The notes: generated by a model from the sequence alone, not told the origin. Counted from the stretch's first letter, positions 1 through 6,528 are shown. The stretch is DNA of 8,781 nucleotides from an uncultured Ruminococcus sp. (GCA_937926145.1 CALANW010000010.1:1-8781), one strand, 5' to 3'. Translations and numbers: made by a program.

Positions 1-105
1 GACGTCAATCGGGGAATTTTTCTTTGTGATAGAATTGAAATCAGGATAAGGGCGGTCATTTCCGATGAAAATGACATCATCTATCCGCAAGATACTCATT
101 TTTGA
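1..105. other. Window edge: unresolved partial reading frame on either strand
   Basis: This stretch is open on both strands and too short to assign. Forward, frame 1 is open from base 1 to a TGA at 103-105 and would be the last 34 residues of a protein ending IIYPQDTHF. On the minus strand an ATG at 99-97 opens a frame running off the window edge, beginning MSILRIDDVIFIGNDRPYP. The minus reading has amino-acid and codon choice closer to the other genes here and would make a divergent gene, but no good ribosome binding site precedes it. The forward reading would place an upstream operon gene 54 bp before the TnpW-like gene. I do not recognise either product. Confidence 0.3.
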
Positions 106-110
106 TCAAA
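101..110. repeat. 10-bp perfect palindrome upstream of the TnpW-parM operon
   Basis: TTTGATCAAA is self-complementary and lies between the edge ORF and the first operon gene, in an AT-rich stretch with no clear consensus promoter. A site this short can arise by chance. If the edge gene is divergent, it would sit in the shared regulatory region and could be an operator. Confidence 0.25.
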
Positions 111-148
111 TGTGACTCTTAACGTATTCCATATATATGACGAAAAGC

Positions 149-153
149 GGAGG
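149..153 (+). promoter_or_regulatory. Ribosome binding site deciding the TnpW-like start
   Basis: GGAGG, followed by six bases and then ATG at 160. It decides for the internal ATG over the GTG at 112, which has no comparable site upstream and would add 16 residues with no family resemblance. Confidence 0.75.
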
Positions 154-159
154 TGTAAA

Positions 160-333
160 ATGCCGGAAAGATACAAACCCGATGAAGCTGCACACAGTGT
201 TACTGTCGGAAAAACAACTTTCGTGGTAAGCTCATTCACCGATACTCAGGCAACCGTTACGGCAGAGGAGCTTATCATAAAAATGCTTAAATCAAAAGTC
301 GCAGAAGCGGCAAAGGAGGAGAAAACAGCATGA
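160..333 (+). CDS. TnpW-like small transposon-encoded protein (57 aa)
   Basis: This is a 57-residue protein starting MPERYKPDEAAHSVTVGKTT. Residues 13 to 46 have the pattern of the TnpW family: a short 'vGkTTfvV' beta-hairpin-like segment followed by a 'T.eel..kml' helix. Small proteins of this family are encoded on Tn4451-type elements and many Firmicutes integrative elements; their molecular role is not established. The ATG at 160 is preferred because GGAGG lies six bases upstream. Its TGA stop overlaps the ATG of the ParM-like gene (ATGA at 330-333), so the two are probably translationally coupled and this is the first gene of a four-gene operon. The family call rests on pattern recognition of a very short protein. 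The charged C-terminus (AKEEKTA) carries no signal. Confidence 0.65.
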   Translation: MPERYKPDEAAHSVTVGKTTFVVSSFTDTQATVTAEELIIKMLKSKVAEAAKEEKTA

Positions 334-1259
334 TCCCTTACAACAATTCTATCATTGTTCCCGTGGACACAGGCTACGGGAATATCAAAAACTCACTGCA
401 CTCATTCCCCACCGGAATTTCAGCATACCAGACCAAACCTGCATTTGAGGGCAAGATACTTCATATCGGAGAAATGTATTACCGTATTGGCGAGGGTCAC
501 AAGGAGTATATTCCCGACAAAACCGTTGACGAAGAATTTCGTCTACTGACCATTGCCGCAATTTGTGACGAATGCAGAAACTGCGGATTTTATGAAGGAA
601 ACATCTATCTTGCAGTCGGCTGTCCAACTGCAATGCTCACAGCTCAGCGTGAAAGCACAAGAGAGTATTTTATGAGCAGTCCTCATATCGACTGCGAGTA
701 CAATAACGTTCATTACCACCTCAACATTGTCGGATGCTTCGTTTATCCGCAGGGATACGCTGCGGTCACGGAGTATCTTCACAATATGACAGGTGTGAAC
801 ATGGTCGTTGATATCGGAAACGGCACGGCGAACATTCTGCAGATCAACAACAAAAAGCCTATCGAAGAAAAATGCGTAACCGAAAAGCTGGGCGTGAATC
901 AGTATATGATTGCAGTTCAGAAAGCGGTCATGGCAGCCTACGGCAAAAAGATTGATCCCGAAGTTGTTGAACTTTTCATCAGAAAAGGAGATACCGATGC
1001 TCCCGACAATTACAAAAACATTTTTCGTGCAGAAGCAGAAAAATATTGCCGGAAGATTTTAGACGCCCTTTACAGATGTGAATATGATCCCGATTTTATG
1101 AAGCTGTATGTCTGCGGCGGTGGTGTTCAGCTTATCAGACGTTTCGGAAAATACAATTCCGACAGAGTGATTTTTATTGATGACATCTGTGCCACAGCTA
1201 AAGGCTATCAGCAGTTTGCATTAAAGTCACTGAAAGCAATGGAAAAGAGGTCTGAGTAA
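330..1259 (+). CDS. parM: ParM/StbA-like actin-fold ATPase, segregation protein
   Basis: This is a 309-residue protein of the bacterial actin-like ParM/StbA superfamily, cytosolic filament-forming ATPases that push plasmid copies apart when capped by a ParR adaptor bound at a centromere. The actin-fold signatures are visible: phosphate-1 loop VDTGYGNIK (residues 12-20, with Asp13), phosphate-2 loop VVDIGNGTAN (159-168, with Asp161), and the adenosine motif LYVCGGGVQLI (259-269). Length is normal for the family (about 300-330). AGGAGG at 314-319 lies ten bases before the ATG, and the start overlaps the TnpW-like stop by four bases. The stop overlaps the next start as TAATG. The ParR-like gene directly downstream supports a partition role over a chromosomal MreB-type role. 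Finding it beside recombinase and mob genes suggests it serves the circular form of the element; that is inference. Confidence 0.85.
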   Translation: MIPYNNSIIVPVDTGYGNIKNSLHSFPTGISAYQTKPAFEGKILHIGEMYYRIGEGHKEYIPDKTVDEEFRLLTIAAICDECRNCGFYEGNIYLAVGCPTAMLTAQRESTREYFMSSPHIDCEYNNVHYHLNIVGCFVYPQGYAAVTEYLHNMTGVNMVVDIGNGTANILQINNKKPIEEKCVTEKLGVNQYMIAVQKAVMAAYGKKIDPEVVELFIRKGDTDAPDNYKNIFRAEAEKYCRKILDALYRCEYDPDFMKLYVCGGGVQLIRRFGKYNSDRVIFIDDICATAKGYQQFALKSLKAMEKRSE

Positions 1260-1612
1260 TGAAGCAGATGAAAAGAATTACTCTTAGGCTCTCCCTTGAA
1301 AATCCGTCCGATAAGAAGATAGCCGACTTTCTTGCCAACATCGACAAGAATAAATATCATACAGTTAATAATGCGATAAAAACTATTTTGTATTCGGTTA
1401 TTAACGGTAATGCTACCGAGAAGAGTGAAAAGTCCGATATGAAGGAAATAATTTCCGTTATCCGCACCACCCTTGAAACGGAAATCCCAAAGCTGTTTTC
1501 TGTTTTCGGTTCAAGTAATCATACGAAAATTGAGCAGGACAACACGCCTGTGGGAAAATCGGCTGAAACCCTTGACGATGATGACATTGACATGGATTTT
1601 ATCGGAGGTTGA
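1259..1612 (+). CDS. parR: ParR-like ribbon-helix-helix partition adaptor (117 aa)
   Basis: This small protein starts MKQMKRITLRLSL. Residues 4-50 look like a ribbon-helix-helix fold: a basic beta strand (KRITLRLSL), then two helices around DKKIADFLANI and TVNNAIKTILYSVI. The middle (55-95) is polar and probably flexible. The C-terminus is strongly acidic and ends DDDDIDMDFIGG. In ParMRC systems, ParR binds the centromere through its N-terminal RHH dimer and contacts ParM through a C-terminal peptide, so this architecture and the position right after parM (TAATG, one-base overlap) fit well. Overall family similarity is weak, so the call depends on fold pattern, gene order and tail. An RHH operon autorepressor is the alternative, and ParR proteins often do both. 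No iteron-like centromere repeats are obvious nearby. Confidence 0.65.
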   Translation: MKQMKRITLRLSLENPSDKKIADFLANIDKNKYHTVNNAIKTILYSVINGNATEKSEKSDMKEIISVIRTTLETEIPKLFSVFGSSNHTKIEQDNTPVGKSAETLDDDDIDMDFIGG

Positions 1613-1616
1613 TGAT

Positions 1617-2132
1617 ATGACGGTAAAAGCACTTTGCGAGAAATACTCTCTTAAATTTCAGACGGTGTATAAGAAAATATCACACCATAAGGATAAGGAG
1701 CTTGCAGGACATATTACAAAGGTTAAGGGAGCAAGCCTTGAGCTTGATGATTTTGCTGTTGACTTTCTTCTCCCGACTCATGTAAAGGTTATGCAGGCTA
1801 TTGAGGAATGTGAGGGTATTGCCCGTGAGAATGAAGAACTTAATGATAAGCTGGAATCGGCTGAAATCATTGCCGAACAGACAGATAATCAACTTTCAAA
1901 AGCCCTTGCAGATAATGAAAATATGCTTGCCGAAATTGACCGTTTTAAAAGCAGCTTATCAGAAAAGGACAAGGAGAACAGCAAGCTTTCAGAACAGCTT
2001 GAAGCAGAACGTCATTCATACGAACAGGCTATACGGGAGCTTGAAAATCGTATAGCGGAGTTGACCGAGGAAAACAGGCTTCTTACCGAAAAGTATGAAG
2101 CTGTCCCAAAGTTTTTCAGAAAGAATCAGTAG
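1617..2132 (+). CDS. HTH-like, long coiled-coil protein, third gene of the partition operon
   Basis: This is a 171-residue protein starting at ATG 1617, eight bases after GGAGG (1604-1608) and four bases after the parR stop. Upstream frame extension into parR is rejected because it overlaps parR and has no initiation signal. Residues 1-60 (MTVKALCEKYSLKFQTVYKK and following) resemble a helix-turn-helix in which KYSLKFQTVYKKISHH would be the recognition part. Residues 62-165 form an almost uninterrupted heptad-rich coiled coil dense in Glu, Lys, Leu and Gln. The C-terminus is basic (KFFRKNQ). A DNA-binding head on a long coiled-coil stalk recalls KfrA-type plasmid proteins and nucleoid-associated partition accessories, but I see no sequence identity to a named family. 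Its role as a third partition component or regulator is inferred from position. Confidence 0.7.
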   Translation: MTVKALCEKYSLKFQTVYKKISHHKDKELAGHITKVKGASLELDDFAVDFLLPTHVKVMQAIEECEGIARENEELNDKLESAEIIAEQTDNQLSKALADNENMLAEIDRFKSSLSEKDKENSKLSEQLEAERHSYEQAIRELENRIAELTEENRLLTEKYEAVPKFFRKNQ

Positions 2133-2141
2133 TTTTACGCT

Positions 2142-2205
2142 ATTCTCTGTGGGAGAAAGGATATTCTCATCGTGAGAAAAACAAGTCCTTTCAACCACAG
2201 AGAAT
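2142..2205. repeat. Extended three-stem inverted repeat (11 + 7 + 6 bp)
   Basis: The outer arms ATTCTCTGTGG (2142-2152) and CCACAGAGAAT (2195-2205) are perfect complements. After a 2x2 mismatch, GAAAGGA (2155-2161) pairs with TCCTTTC (2186-2192). Inside that, TTCTCA (2164-2169) pairs with TGAGAA (2173-2178) around a 3-base loop. In total 24 base pairs fit into 64 bases. Such nesting is unlikely by chance and points to a function as single-stranded DNA or RNA. The inner strand GAAAGGA would also resemble a ribosome binding site for a GTG at 2172. Confidence 0.85.
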
Positions 2206-2228
2206 TATGGGTAGATTTAGCAAGCATT

Positions 2229-2248
2229 GATTTTGTGGGAACAAAATC
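2229..2248. repeat. Perfect 8-bp inverted repeat with a 4-base loop
   Basis: GATTTTGT (2229-2236) and ACAAAATC (2241-2248) are exact complements separated by GGGA. The repeat lies 19 bases before the mobC start and nine before its ribosome binding site. Together with the larger structure at 2142-2205 it makes the mobC leader look like a relaxosome binding region. It could also act as a MobC operator. Confidence 0.7.
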
Positions 2249-2256
2249 CAAAATTG

Positions 2257-2263
2257 AAAGGAG
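2257..2263 (+). promoter_or_regulatory. Ribosome binding site of mobC
   Basis: AAAGGAG, with only four bases to the ATG at 2268. The spacing is short but the match is good. It supports this start over an in-frame GTG at 2172, which would add 32 residues translated from the inverted-repeat region. Confidence 0.6.
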
Positions 2264-2267
2264 ATTT

Positions 2268-2597
2268 ATGAATAGGGATAACTTTATAAAAATAAGGGTG
2301 TCGGCAGAAGAAATGTCGGCTATAAAGCAGAGGGCGGAAGCTGCCAACATGAGTATCAGCAGTTTTCTCCGTGATCTGGCTCTCAACGGCAAAATCATTC
2401 TGTATGGCACCGAGAATATTTACCGCTTCAACCAGCTTATGCGTGCTATCGGAACAAACATCAACCAGATTGCAATGGTGGTGAACTCCGAAAAGTCAGT
2501 TTTCAAGGGAGATATAGATTTGCTCCGTCGGGAGGTCGAGAAAATCTCCGTGGAATTTCACAGCTATATATCCCCTCTGAAAGGTCAGGAGGTGTAG
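2268..2597 (+). CDS. mobC: MobC-like relaxosome accessory protein
   Basis: This is a 109-residue protein starting MNRDNFIKIRVSAEEM. The N-terminal FIKIRVSAEE strand followed by helices (SAIKQRAEAANMSISSFLRDLAL, roughly residues 17-40) is the ribbon-helix-helix arrangement of the NikA/MobC family. The motif RFNQLMRAIGTNINQIAMVVN (about 55-75) matches the conserved 'L..iG.NiNQia...N' signature of MobC. Members bind oriT, open the DNA around the nick and recruit the relaxase. Length is typical. The gene ends two bases before the mobA start codon, with the mobA ribosome binding site inside its last codons, so the two are coupled. It probably binds the inverted repeats immediately upstream, and may repress its own operon there. 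Confidence 0.85.
   Translation: MNRDNFIKIRVSAEEMSAIKQRAEAANMSISSFLRDLALNGKIILYGTENIYRFNQLMRAIGTNINQIAMVVNSEKSVFKGDIDLLRREVEKISVEFHSYISPLKGQEV
2587..2592 (+). promoter_or_regulatory. Ribosome binding site setting the TTG start of mobA
   Basis: AGGAGG inside the end of mobC, followed by six bases and TTG at 2599. The strong site and spacing support the non-ATG start. The residues encoded directly after it (AYIKHTAIHTT) are the expected relaxase N-terminus, so a later ATG would remove conserved sequence. Confidence 0.8.
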
Positions 2598-2598
2598 T

Positions 2599-4179
2599 TT
2601 GGCTTACATAAAGCACACAGCGATCCACACAACACCGAGGGCGCATCTGAAATACATTCTTAATCCCGGCAAAAACGAGGATATGAAGTACAGCACTGCA
2701 ATTTGCTGTACCAATGATTATGCTGCTGTTTGCGAGGATTTCAAGGAAATTTATGAAGCTTTTGCCAAGAACAAGTTTGATAACCGAACCAAGGGAAAAA
2801 AAGAAAGTGTGCGTATTCACTCCTACATTCAGTCCTTTGATGAGTCCGTTTCTCCCGAAATGGCTCATCAGATCGGGGTGGAATGGGCGAAGGCAATGTT
2901 CGGTGAAGACCGTCCGGTTATTGTATCAACTCACACCAACACAGGTCATTGCCATAATCACATAGCCGTCTGCGCTCATGATGTAAAAGGCAACCGTTGG
3001 TTTGAAGATCAGTACACATATAATCTGGCGAAAGAGGTTTCCGACAGGATTTGTCTTGAGCATGGATTGAGCATAATCAAAAATCCGAAAAAGCACAGCT
3101 CAATAAATTATAAAGAATGGGATTCCCGTAAAAGGGGCTGCTCATGGAAAGTCAGAATGGCAGATGTTATCGACAGGCTGATTATTTCTCCCAAAGTTAC
3201 AGACATAAATTCGCTTATTGAAAAAATGCGTGAGTACGGTTATGTTTTTACCAACGAAAAGCGAATGATCGCTAAGCCTGCGAATGTAAAATATGGGTGT
3301 TCAATAGCCAAACTCGGTTATGGTTATTCAATGGAAATGCTCCAAACGAGAATTGCAAACAAGCAGAATGAATTTGCCGGAATAAAGATAAGTGCGTTTC
3401 TCGGTGTTCAGGTTGATTACGCTGTTACTGTTCGTGAAAAGCAGATAGAACTTTATCGTTCACGTTCCGTTTCATCGAATATCTCTTATGCAGATGTTAG
3501 AAGAACAATGGAGCTGCTGAATTATGTACACGATAATCACATTCATTCCGTTGATGATATGAAAGCGGTTGTAGGCAAAGCAAAAGCGAAAGCAGAAAAG
3601 CTTTACTATCGTTATGATTATCTATGCAAGGAGAAAAAGCTGCTTGAACAGCTAAAAAATTTCGGTAATGAATATCATTATCTTGTCAACAAAACCGACA
3701 GAACGAACATTGAACAGAAACGGCTTGAAGAATTATATCGAAAATTTCTGCCCAATGCTTTTCTCGGTCGTGGTAATTACGGTGATCCCGATTGGGTGCA
3801 AAAACAGATAGATCAGATGCAGAGTGATATTCGTGAAATTGACAGCGTGTATGCTGAGCTGAAGAAAGCCAATTCGGATTATTATCGTGCATGGAACGGT
3901 CAGGAATTACTTGAAAGAACTCTTGAAACTGATTTTGACCGTATCCGCAAGCAGGAGCATTTGCGTAAGCAGATTGAAATGTATCATCAGGGATATGAGC
4001 TTCAAGAAGACGGTACATATGCTAAGAATCCTAAAGCCACAGAAATTCGCAATGCAGAGCTTGACTATCTTGCAGAGATCAAAGCAGAAAAACAGCGCCG
4101 GGCAGAAATGGAATATCTGCTTGAGCTTGAAAAGCAGGAAGAGCGTGCAAGACGCAGAAGTTATGATCGTTCAAGATAA
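2599..4179 (+). CDS. mobA: MobA/VirD2-family relaxase (MOBP type)
   Basis: This is a 526-residue relaxase. It would nick one strand at oriT, stay covalently linked to the 5' end through a tyrosine, and lead the strand through a type IV secretion channel. Translation starts at TTG 2599. Near the N-terminus, AHLKYILNP (15-23) contains Tyr19, a reasonable candidate for the catalytic tyrosine. The metal-binding histidine motif is clear in THTNTGHCHNHI (111-122), with His112, His119 and His121. The nuclease domain spans about residues 1-160. The C-terminal half, from about 280, is helical and charged, with coiled-coil stretches, and ends in Arg-rich sequence (ERARRRSYDRSR). There is no coupling protein or secretion gene in the window, as expected for a mobilizable rather than self-transmissible element, though such genes could lie outside. 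Its last 19 bp overlap the end of the convergent NTPase gene. Confidence 0.9.
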   Translation: MAYIKHTAIHTTPRAHLKYILNPGKNEDMKYSTAICCTNDYAAVCEDFKEIYEAFAKNKFDNRTKGKKESVRIHSYIQSFDESVSPEMAHQIGVEWAKAMFGEDRPVIVSTHTNTGHCHNHIAVCAHDVKGNRWFEDQYTYNLAKEVSDRICLEHGLSIIKNPKKHSSINYKEWDSRKRGCSWKVRMADVIDRLIISPKVTDINSLIEKMREYGYVFTNEKRMIAKPANVKYGCSIAKLGYGYSMEMLQTRIANKQNEFAGIKISAFLGVQVDYAVTVREKQIELYRSRSVSSNISYADVRRTMELLNYVHDNHIHSVDDMKAVVGKAKAKAEKLYYRYDYLCKEKKLLEQLKNFGNEYHYLVNKTDRTNIEQKRLEELYRKFLPNAFLGRGNYGDPDWVQKQIDQMQSDIREIDSVYAELKKANSDYYRAWNGQELLERTLETDFDRIRKQEHLRKQIEMYHQGYELQEDGTYAKNPKATEIRNAELDYLAEIKAEKQRRAEMEYLLELEKQEERARRRSYDRSR

Positions 4180-6461
4180 TCGGTTTCCCACTCTTTGGGA
4201 TATTCAAATTCATATCTTTGCATCTGACGTGCTGCCGCAATTTTTCTTGCGGTAAGTTCTTCGGAGCAGCCGAGAGCGAAATATTCCGCAAAAGCAAGGC
4301 TGTATTTTTTCACCGCAAGCGGATAATTTCCCGACAGAATATATGCGGCTCCGAGGTCATAAAGCAATGCCGCATGATTATTGGAGCAGCATTCTTCTGT
4401 CGCAAACTCGCATTCTTTGAGAACTTCAATAGCCTTGGTTACCCTTGAATTTTCGGAAGGTGTTACAGCGTAGTTTCTCGCAATGGTGATGAAATCGTCA
4501 TTGTAGGTTCTTGTCAGCTTGATGAAAAGATATGCCTTGTCCATAAATTCTAAGCCACGTTCGGTTTCCTTGTTTTCGGTGTAAAGCAAACCGAGATTCA
4601 TATTTATGTTTGCAAACAGAACTGGATTTAATTTTTCATCGCACACAGACAGAGCCTTATTCATCATGCTGATAGATTTTGAAAGCTTATCATTTCTGTT
4701 CATAGGCAGCATTGCTTTGTTATTCAGAAGCAATGCACGATCATTGACAGTACCAAGTGTTTTGTCGGAAAGCAGTTTTTCGGTTTCAAAAACGATGTGT
4801 TCCATTAGGTTATACTCGTGATAGTTATCAAGAAATATGTATGCGCCTTCGAGAAAACTCAGATATGAATTGCTGTCGGTATTTCCGATATATTTCATTA
4901 CATTTCCTATTGTCGAAATGATAGTCGCAGAGTCGGGTAGCTCAATACCAATGATTTGCAATTTGCTTTTCAAATTGGTGATAAGGGTATCGCAATTATC
5001 AAATGTTGGTTTTAAGTCAAGCAGGACAATATCCCTTATCATTGGGTGTAGTGTAATGAGGTCAGCGTGAGTGTTTTCGATAAATCCGAGTTCACACAGC
5101 TCGTTTATTCCGTTCGTATCGTCCAGTTCAAGCATTTTTGCAAAATATCTGATACGGACTTCATCAAAGAAAACCATATTTCGCATTATGCTTTGATAAT
5201 TTTCATCAAGCAGATACAGCGAAAACAGAGAACGGATATGATTATAGTATGTTTCCTTTGCATTTATTCCGTCCTTGCTGATTTTTATCTTGTCAGTAGA
5301 ATCGGGATCGGCACTGTTCTGTCTGAGATGTTCAAGAATTTCTTCAGGAGTATGCAGACCTTTTTCAAGAAGCTTTGCTGTCATCTCAACGGACAGAGTG
5401 TGGTGATGTACGGTTTCAATAAGGTCATTGATAACGGCTTTGTTTTCCTCGGCATAAGAATAGTATTTGCTCACAAGCTGATACAAATCTTCGGGATTTC
5501 CAATAACATCAAGGCTGAAAATATATCCGCAGTCGATATTGCTTCGTGTGGTGAAAATCATTTTACAGCCGTAATTGGTAAGTGTACTGAGAAAGCTGTC
5601 ATTTGCATTATTGAAGTTATCAATTACGATGAGCGAATCTCTGCGCAGACTTTTCAGAAAACGGATATGCTTTGTAAATCGGGTGTGTTCATCATCGGAA
5701 AGGTTGTTCCCTGCAAAATCCATATCGGTTATCATTTCTTTCAGACTTCCGGAGTAATTGAAATACAAAATATTTCGGTATTCTTTCTTGAATTTCTTCG
5801 CATACGCTTTGGCAAATTCACTTTTGCCTATGCCTGCGAAGCCTTTTATGAAAACCTTGCTGTGTTCCTGCAAAGCCGTATGAAGTTCGTCAAGCTCCGT
5901 ATCACGTCCGCAGAAATATCTGCACGGTGCGGGAACTTCTGCACCAAATATACACTCCGAAACAGTTATCGCAGATGTCGGAAGCATTGCTTTATCCGCA
6001 GGAATGAAAGGTCTGTCTATGGCGGCAAATATCACATTTCCGATAAAACGGCAGACTTCGGATTCATCTGTGGTATCAATTTCTGTAAGAATTTCCGATT
6101 TCTTTTCTTCGGAAAGAGAATAGTCGTTTGATACAAGGGTTACAAGCTCATTGTAAAGATTATTCAGATCATAGACTACATCAACACAGTTATCCTGAAA
6201 ATCATATCCGATGCTTTCACAGCCGTTATCTCGATAAAAATTTATGAGGTCGGCAGGAACAGGACGACTGCCTTTTATCCAGCGTGATATTGAAGAGCTT
6301 TCAAAAATTTTATCATCGCAGCTGTCATAATATTCGGAGAATATTCCCGTTATGAGGTCGGTTTGCGTGAATGCACGTTCTCTGTTCTTGAAAATGTGCA
6401 TATTTTCACGGCAGTTTTTGATTATGATGCTTATTACTGTGCTGAAATCCACTTTGCGCAT
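4161..6461 (-). CDS. STAND/NB-ARC NTPase with N-terminal HTH-like region and C-terminal TPRs
   Basis: This is a 766-residue protein on the opposite strand to its neighbours. The start is ATG at 6461 (MRKVDFSTVI), five bases after AAAGGAA (6473-6467); an in-frame ATG at 6500 lacks such a site and lies upstream of the predicted promoter. Residues 30-80 resemble a helix-turn-helix (SSSISRWIKGSRPVPADLIN). The NTPase core has Walker A GFAGIGKSE (207-215), Walker B LIVID (277-281), an NB-ARC sensor TTRS (304-307) and a likely winged-helix segment near LHPMIRDIV (471-479). Residues about 570-740 are TPR-like helical repeats, for example AALLYDLGAAYILSGNYPLA. STAND proteins are ATP-driven switches triggered by a ligand sensed through the repeats; members act as transcription regulators or anti-phage sensors. 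With a small DNA-binding-like head rather than a nuclease or protease, a regulator is likelier, but a defence role is not excluded. Its trigger is unknown. Confidence 0.8.
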   Translation of the reverse strand: MRKVDFSTVISIIIKNCRENMHIFKNRERAFTQTDLITGIFSEYYDSCDDKIFESSSISRWIKGSRPVPADLINFYRDNGCESIGYDFQDNCVDVVYDLNNLYNELVTLVSNDYSLSEEKKSEILTEIDTTDESEVCRFIGNVIFAAIDRPFIPADKAMLPTSAITVSECIFGAEVPAPCRYFCGRDTELDELHTALQEHSKVFIKGFAGIGKSEFAKAYAKKFKKEYRNILYFNYSGSLKEMITDMDFAGNNLSDDEHTRFTKHIRFLKSLRRDSLIVIDNFNNANDSFLSTLTNYGCKMIFTTRSNIDCGYIFSLDVIGNPEDLYQLVSKYYSYAEENKAVINDLIETVHHHTLSVEMTAKLLEKGLHTPEEILEHLRQNSADPDSTDKIKISKDGINAKETYYNHIRSLFSLYLLDENYQSIMRNMVFFDEVRIRYFAKMLELDDTNGINELCELGFIENTHADLITLHPMIRDIVLLDLKPTFDNCDTLITNLKSKLQIIGIELPDSATIISTIGNVMKYIGNTDSNSYLSFLEGAYIFLDNYHEYNLMEHIVFETEKLLSDKTLGTVNDRALLLNNKAMLPMNRNDKLSKSISMMNKALSVCDEKLNPVLFANINMNLGLLYTENKETERGLEFMDKAYLFIKLTRTYNDDFITIARNYAVTPSENSRVTKAIEVLKECEFATEECCSNNHAALLYDLGAAYILSGNYPLAVKKYSLAFAEYFALGCSEELTARKIAAARQMQRYEFEYPKEWETDYLERS

Positions 6462-6466
6462 GGCGG

Positions 6467-6473
6467 TTCCTTT
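6467..6473 (-). promoter_or_regulatory. Ribosome binding site of the NTPase gene
   Basis: Read on the minus strand it is AAAGGAA, five bases before the ATG at 6461. It sets the start 13 codons inside the longest open frame. Confidence 0.65.
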
Positions 6474-6488
6474 CGTGATTTTTCTTTC

Positions 6489-6517
6489 AGTATAACACAA
6501 TTTTTAACAAAAATCAA
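6489..6517 (-). promoter_or_regulatory. Sigma-A-type promoter for the NTPase gene
   Basis: On the minus strand, TTGATT (6517-6512) and TATACT (6494-6489) are separated by exactly 17 bases. This gives a start site near 6482 and a leader of about 20 bases ending at the ribosome binding site. Four of six bases match the -35 consensus and five of six the -10. Confidence 0.6.
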
Positions 6518-6528
6518 ATCATAAATTT

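Larger units (their letters stand above)
2133..2267 (+). other. oriT: Candidate origin of transfer (oriT) / leader of the mob genes
   Basis: This is the only real gap in the forward gene block, lying between the coiled-coil gene and mobC. Almost all of it is occupied by two inverted-repeat structures (2142-2205 and 2229-2248). In MOBP-type mobilizable elements, the nick site usually lies beside inverted repeats just upstream of mobC and the relaxase gene, and MobC helps the relaxase bind there. I cannot pick out a nick site by consensus. Alternatives are a transcription attenuator between the partition and mob genes, or an RNA structure controlling mobC translation. No T-run follows either hairpin, which argues against a simple intrinsic terminator. 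Confidence 0.5.

Noticed and set aside
112..159. GTG start for the TnpW-like protein
   Set aside because: No ribosome binding site precedes it, and the added residues do not resemble the family. The ATG at 160 has GGAGG at proper spacing.
1473..1616. Upstream extension of the coiled-coil gene into parR
   Set aside because: The extension overlaps parR in another frame and its residues look unstructured. GGAGG at 1604-1608 places the start at ATG 1617.
5067..6131. 354-residue forward open frame opposite the NTPase gene
   Set aside because: It is the antisense shadow of a well-supported NB-ARC gene. Its translation is rich in Phe, Cys and Ile with no domain, and no ribosome binding site or promoter fits.
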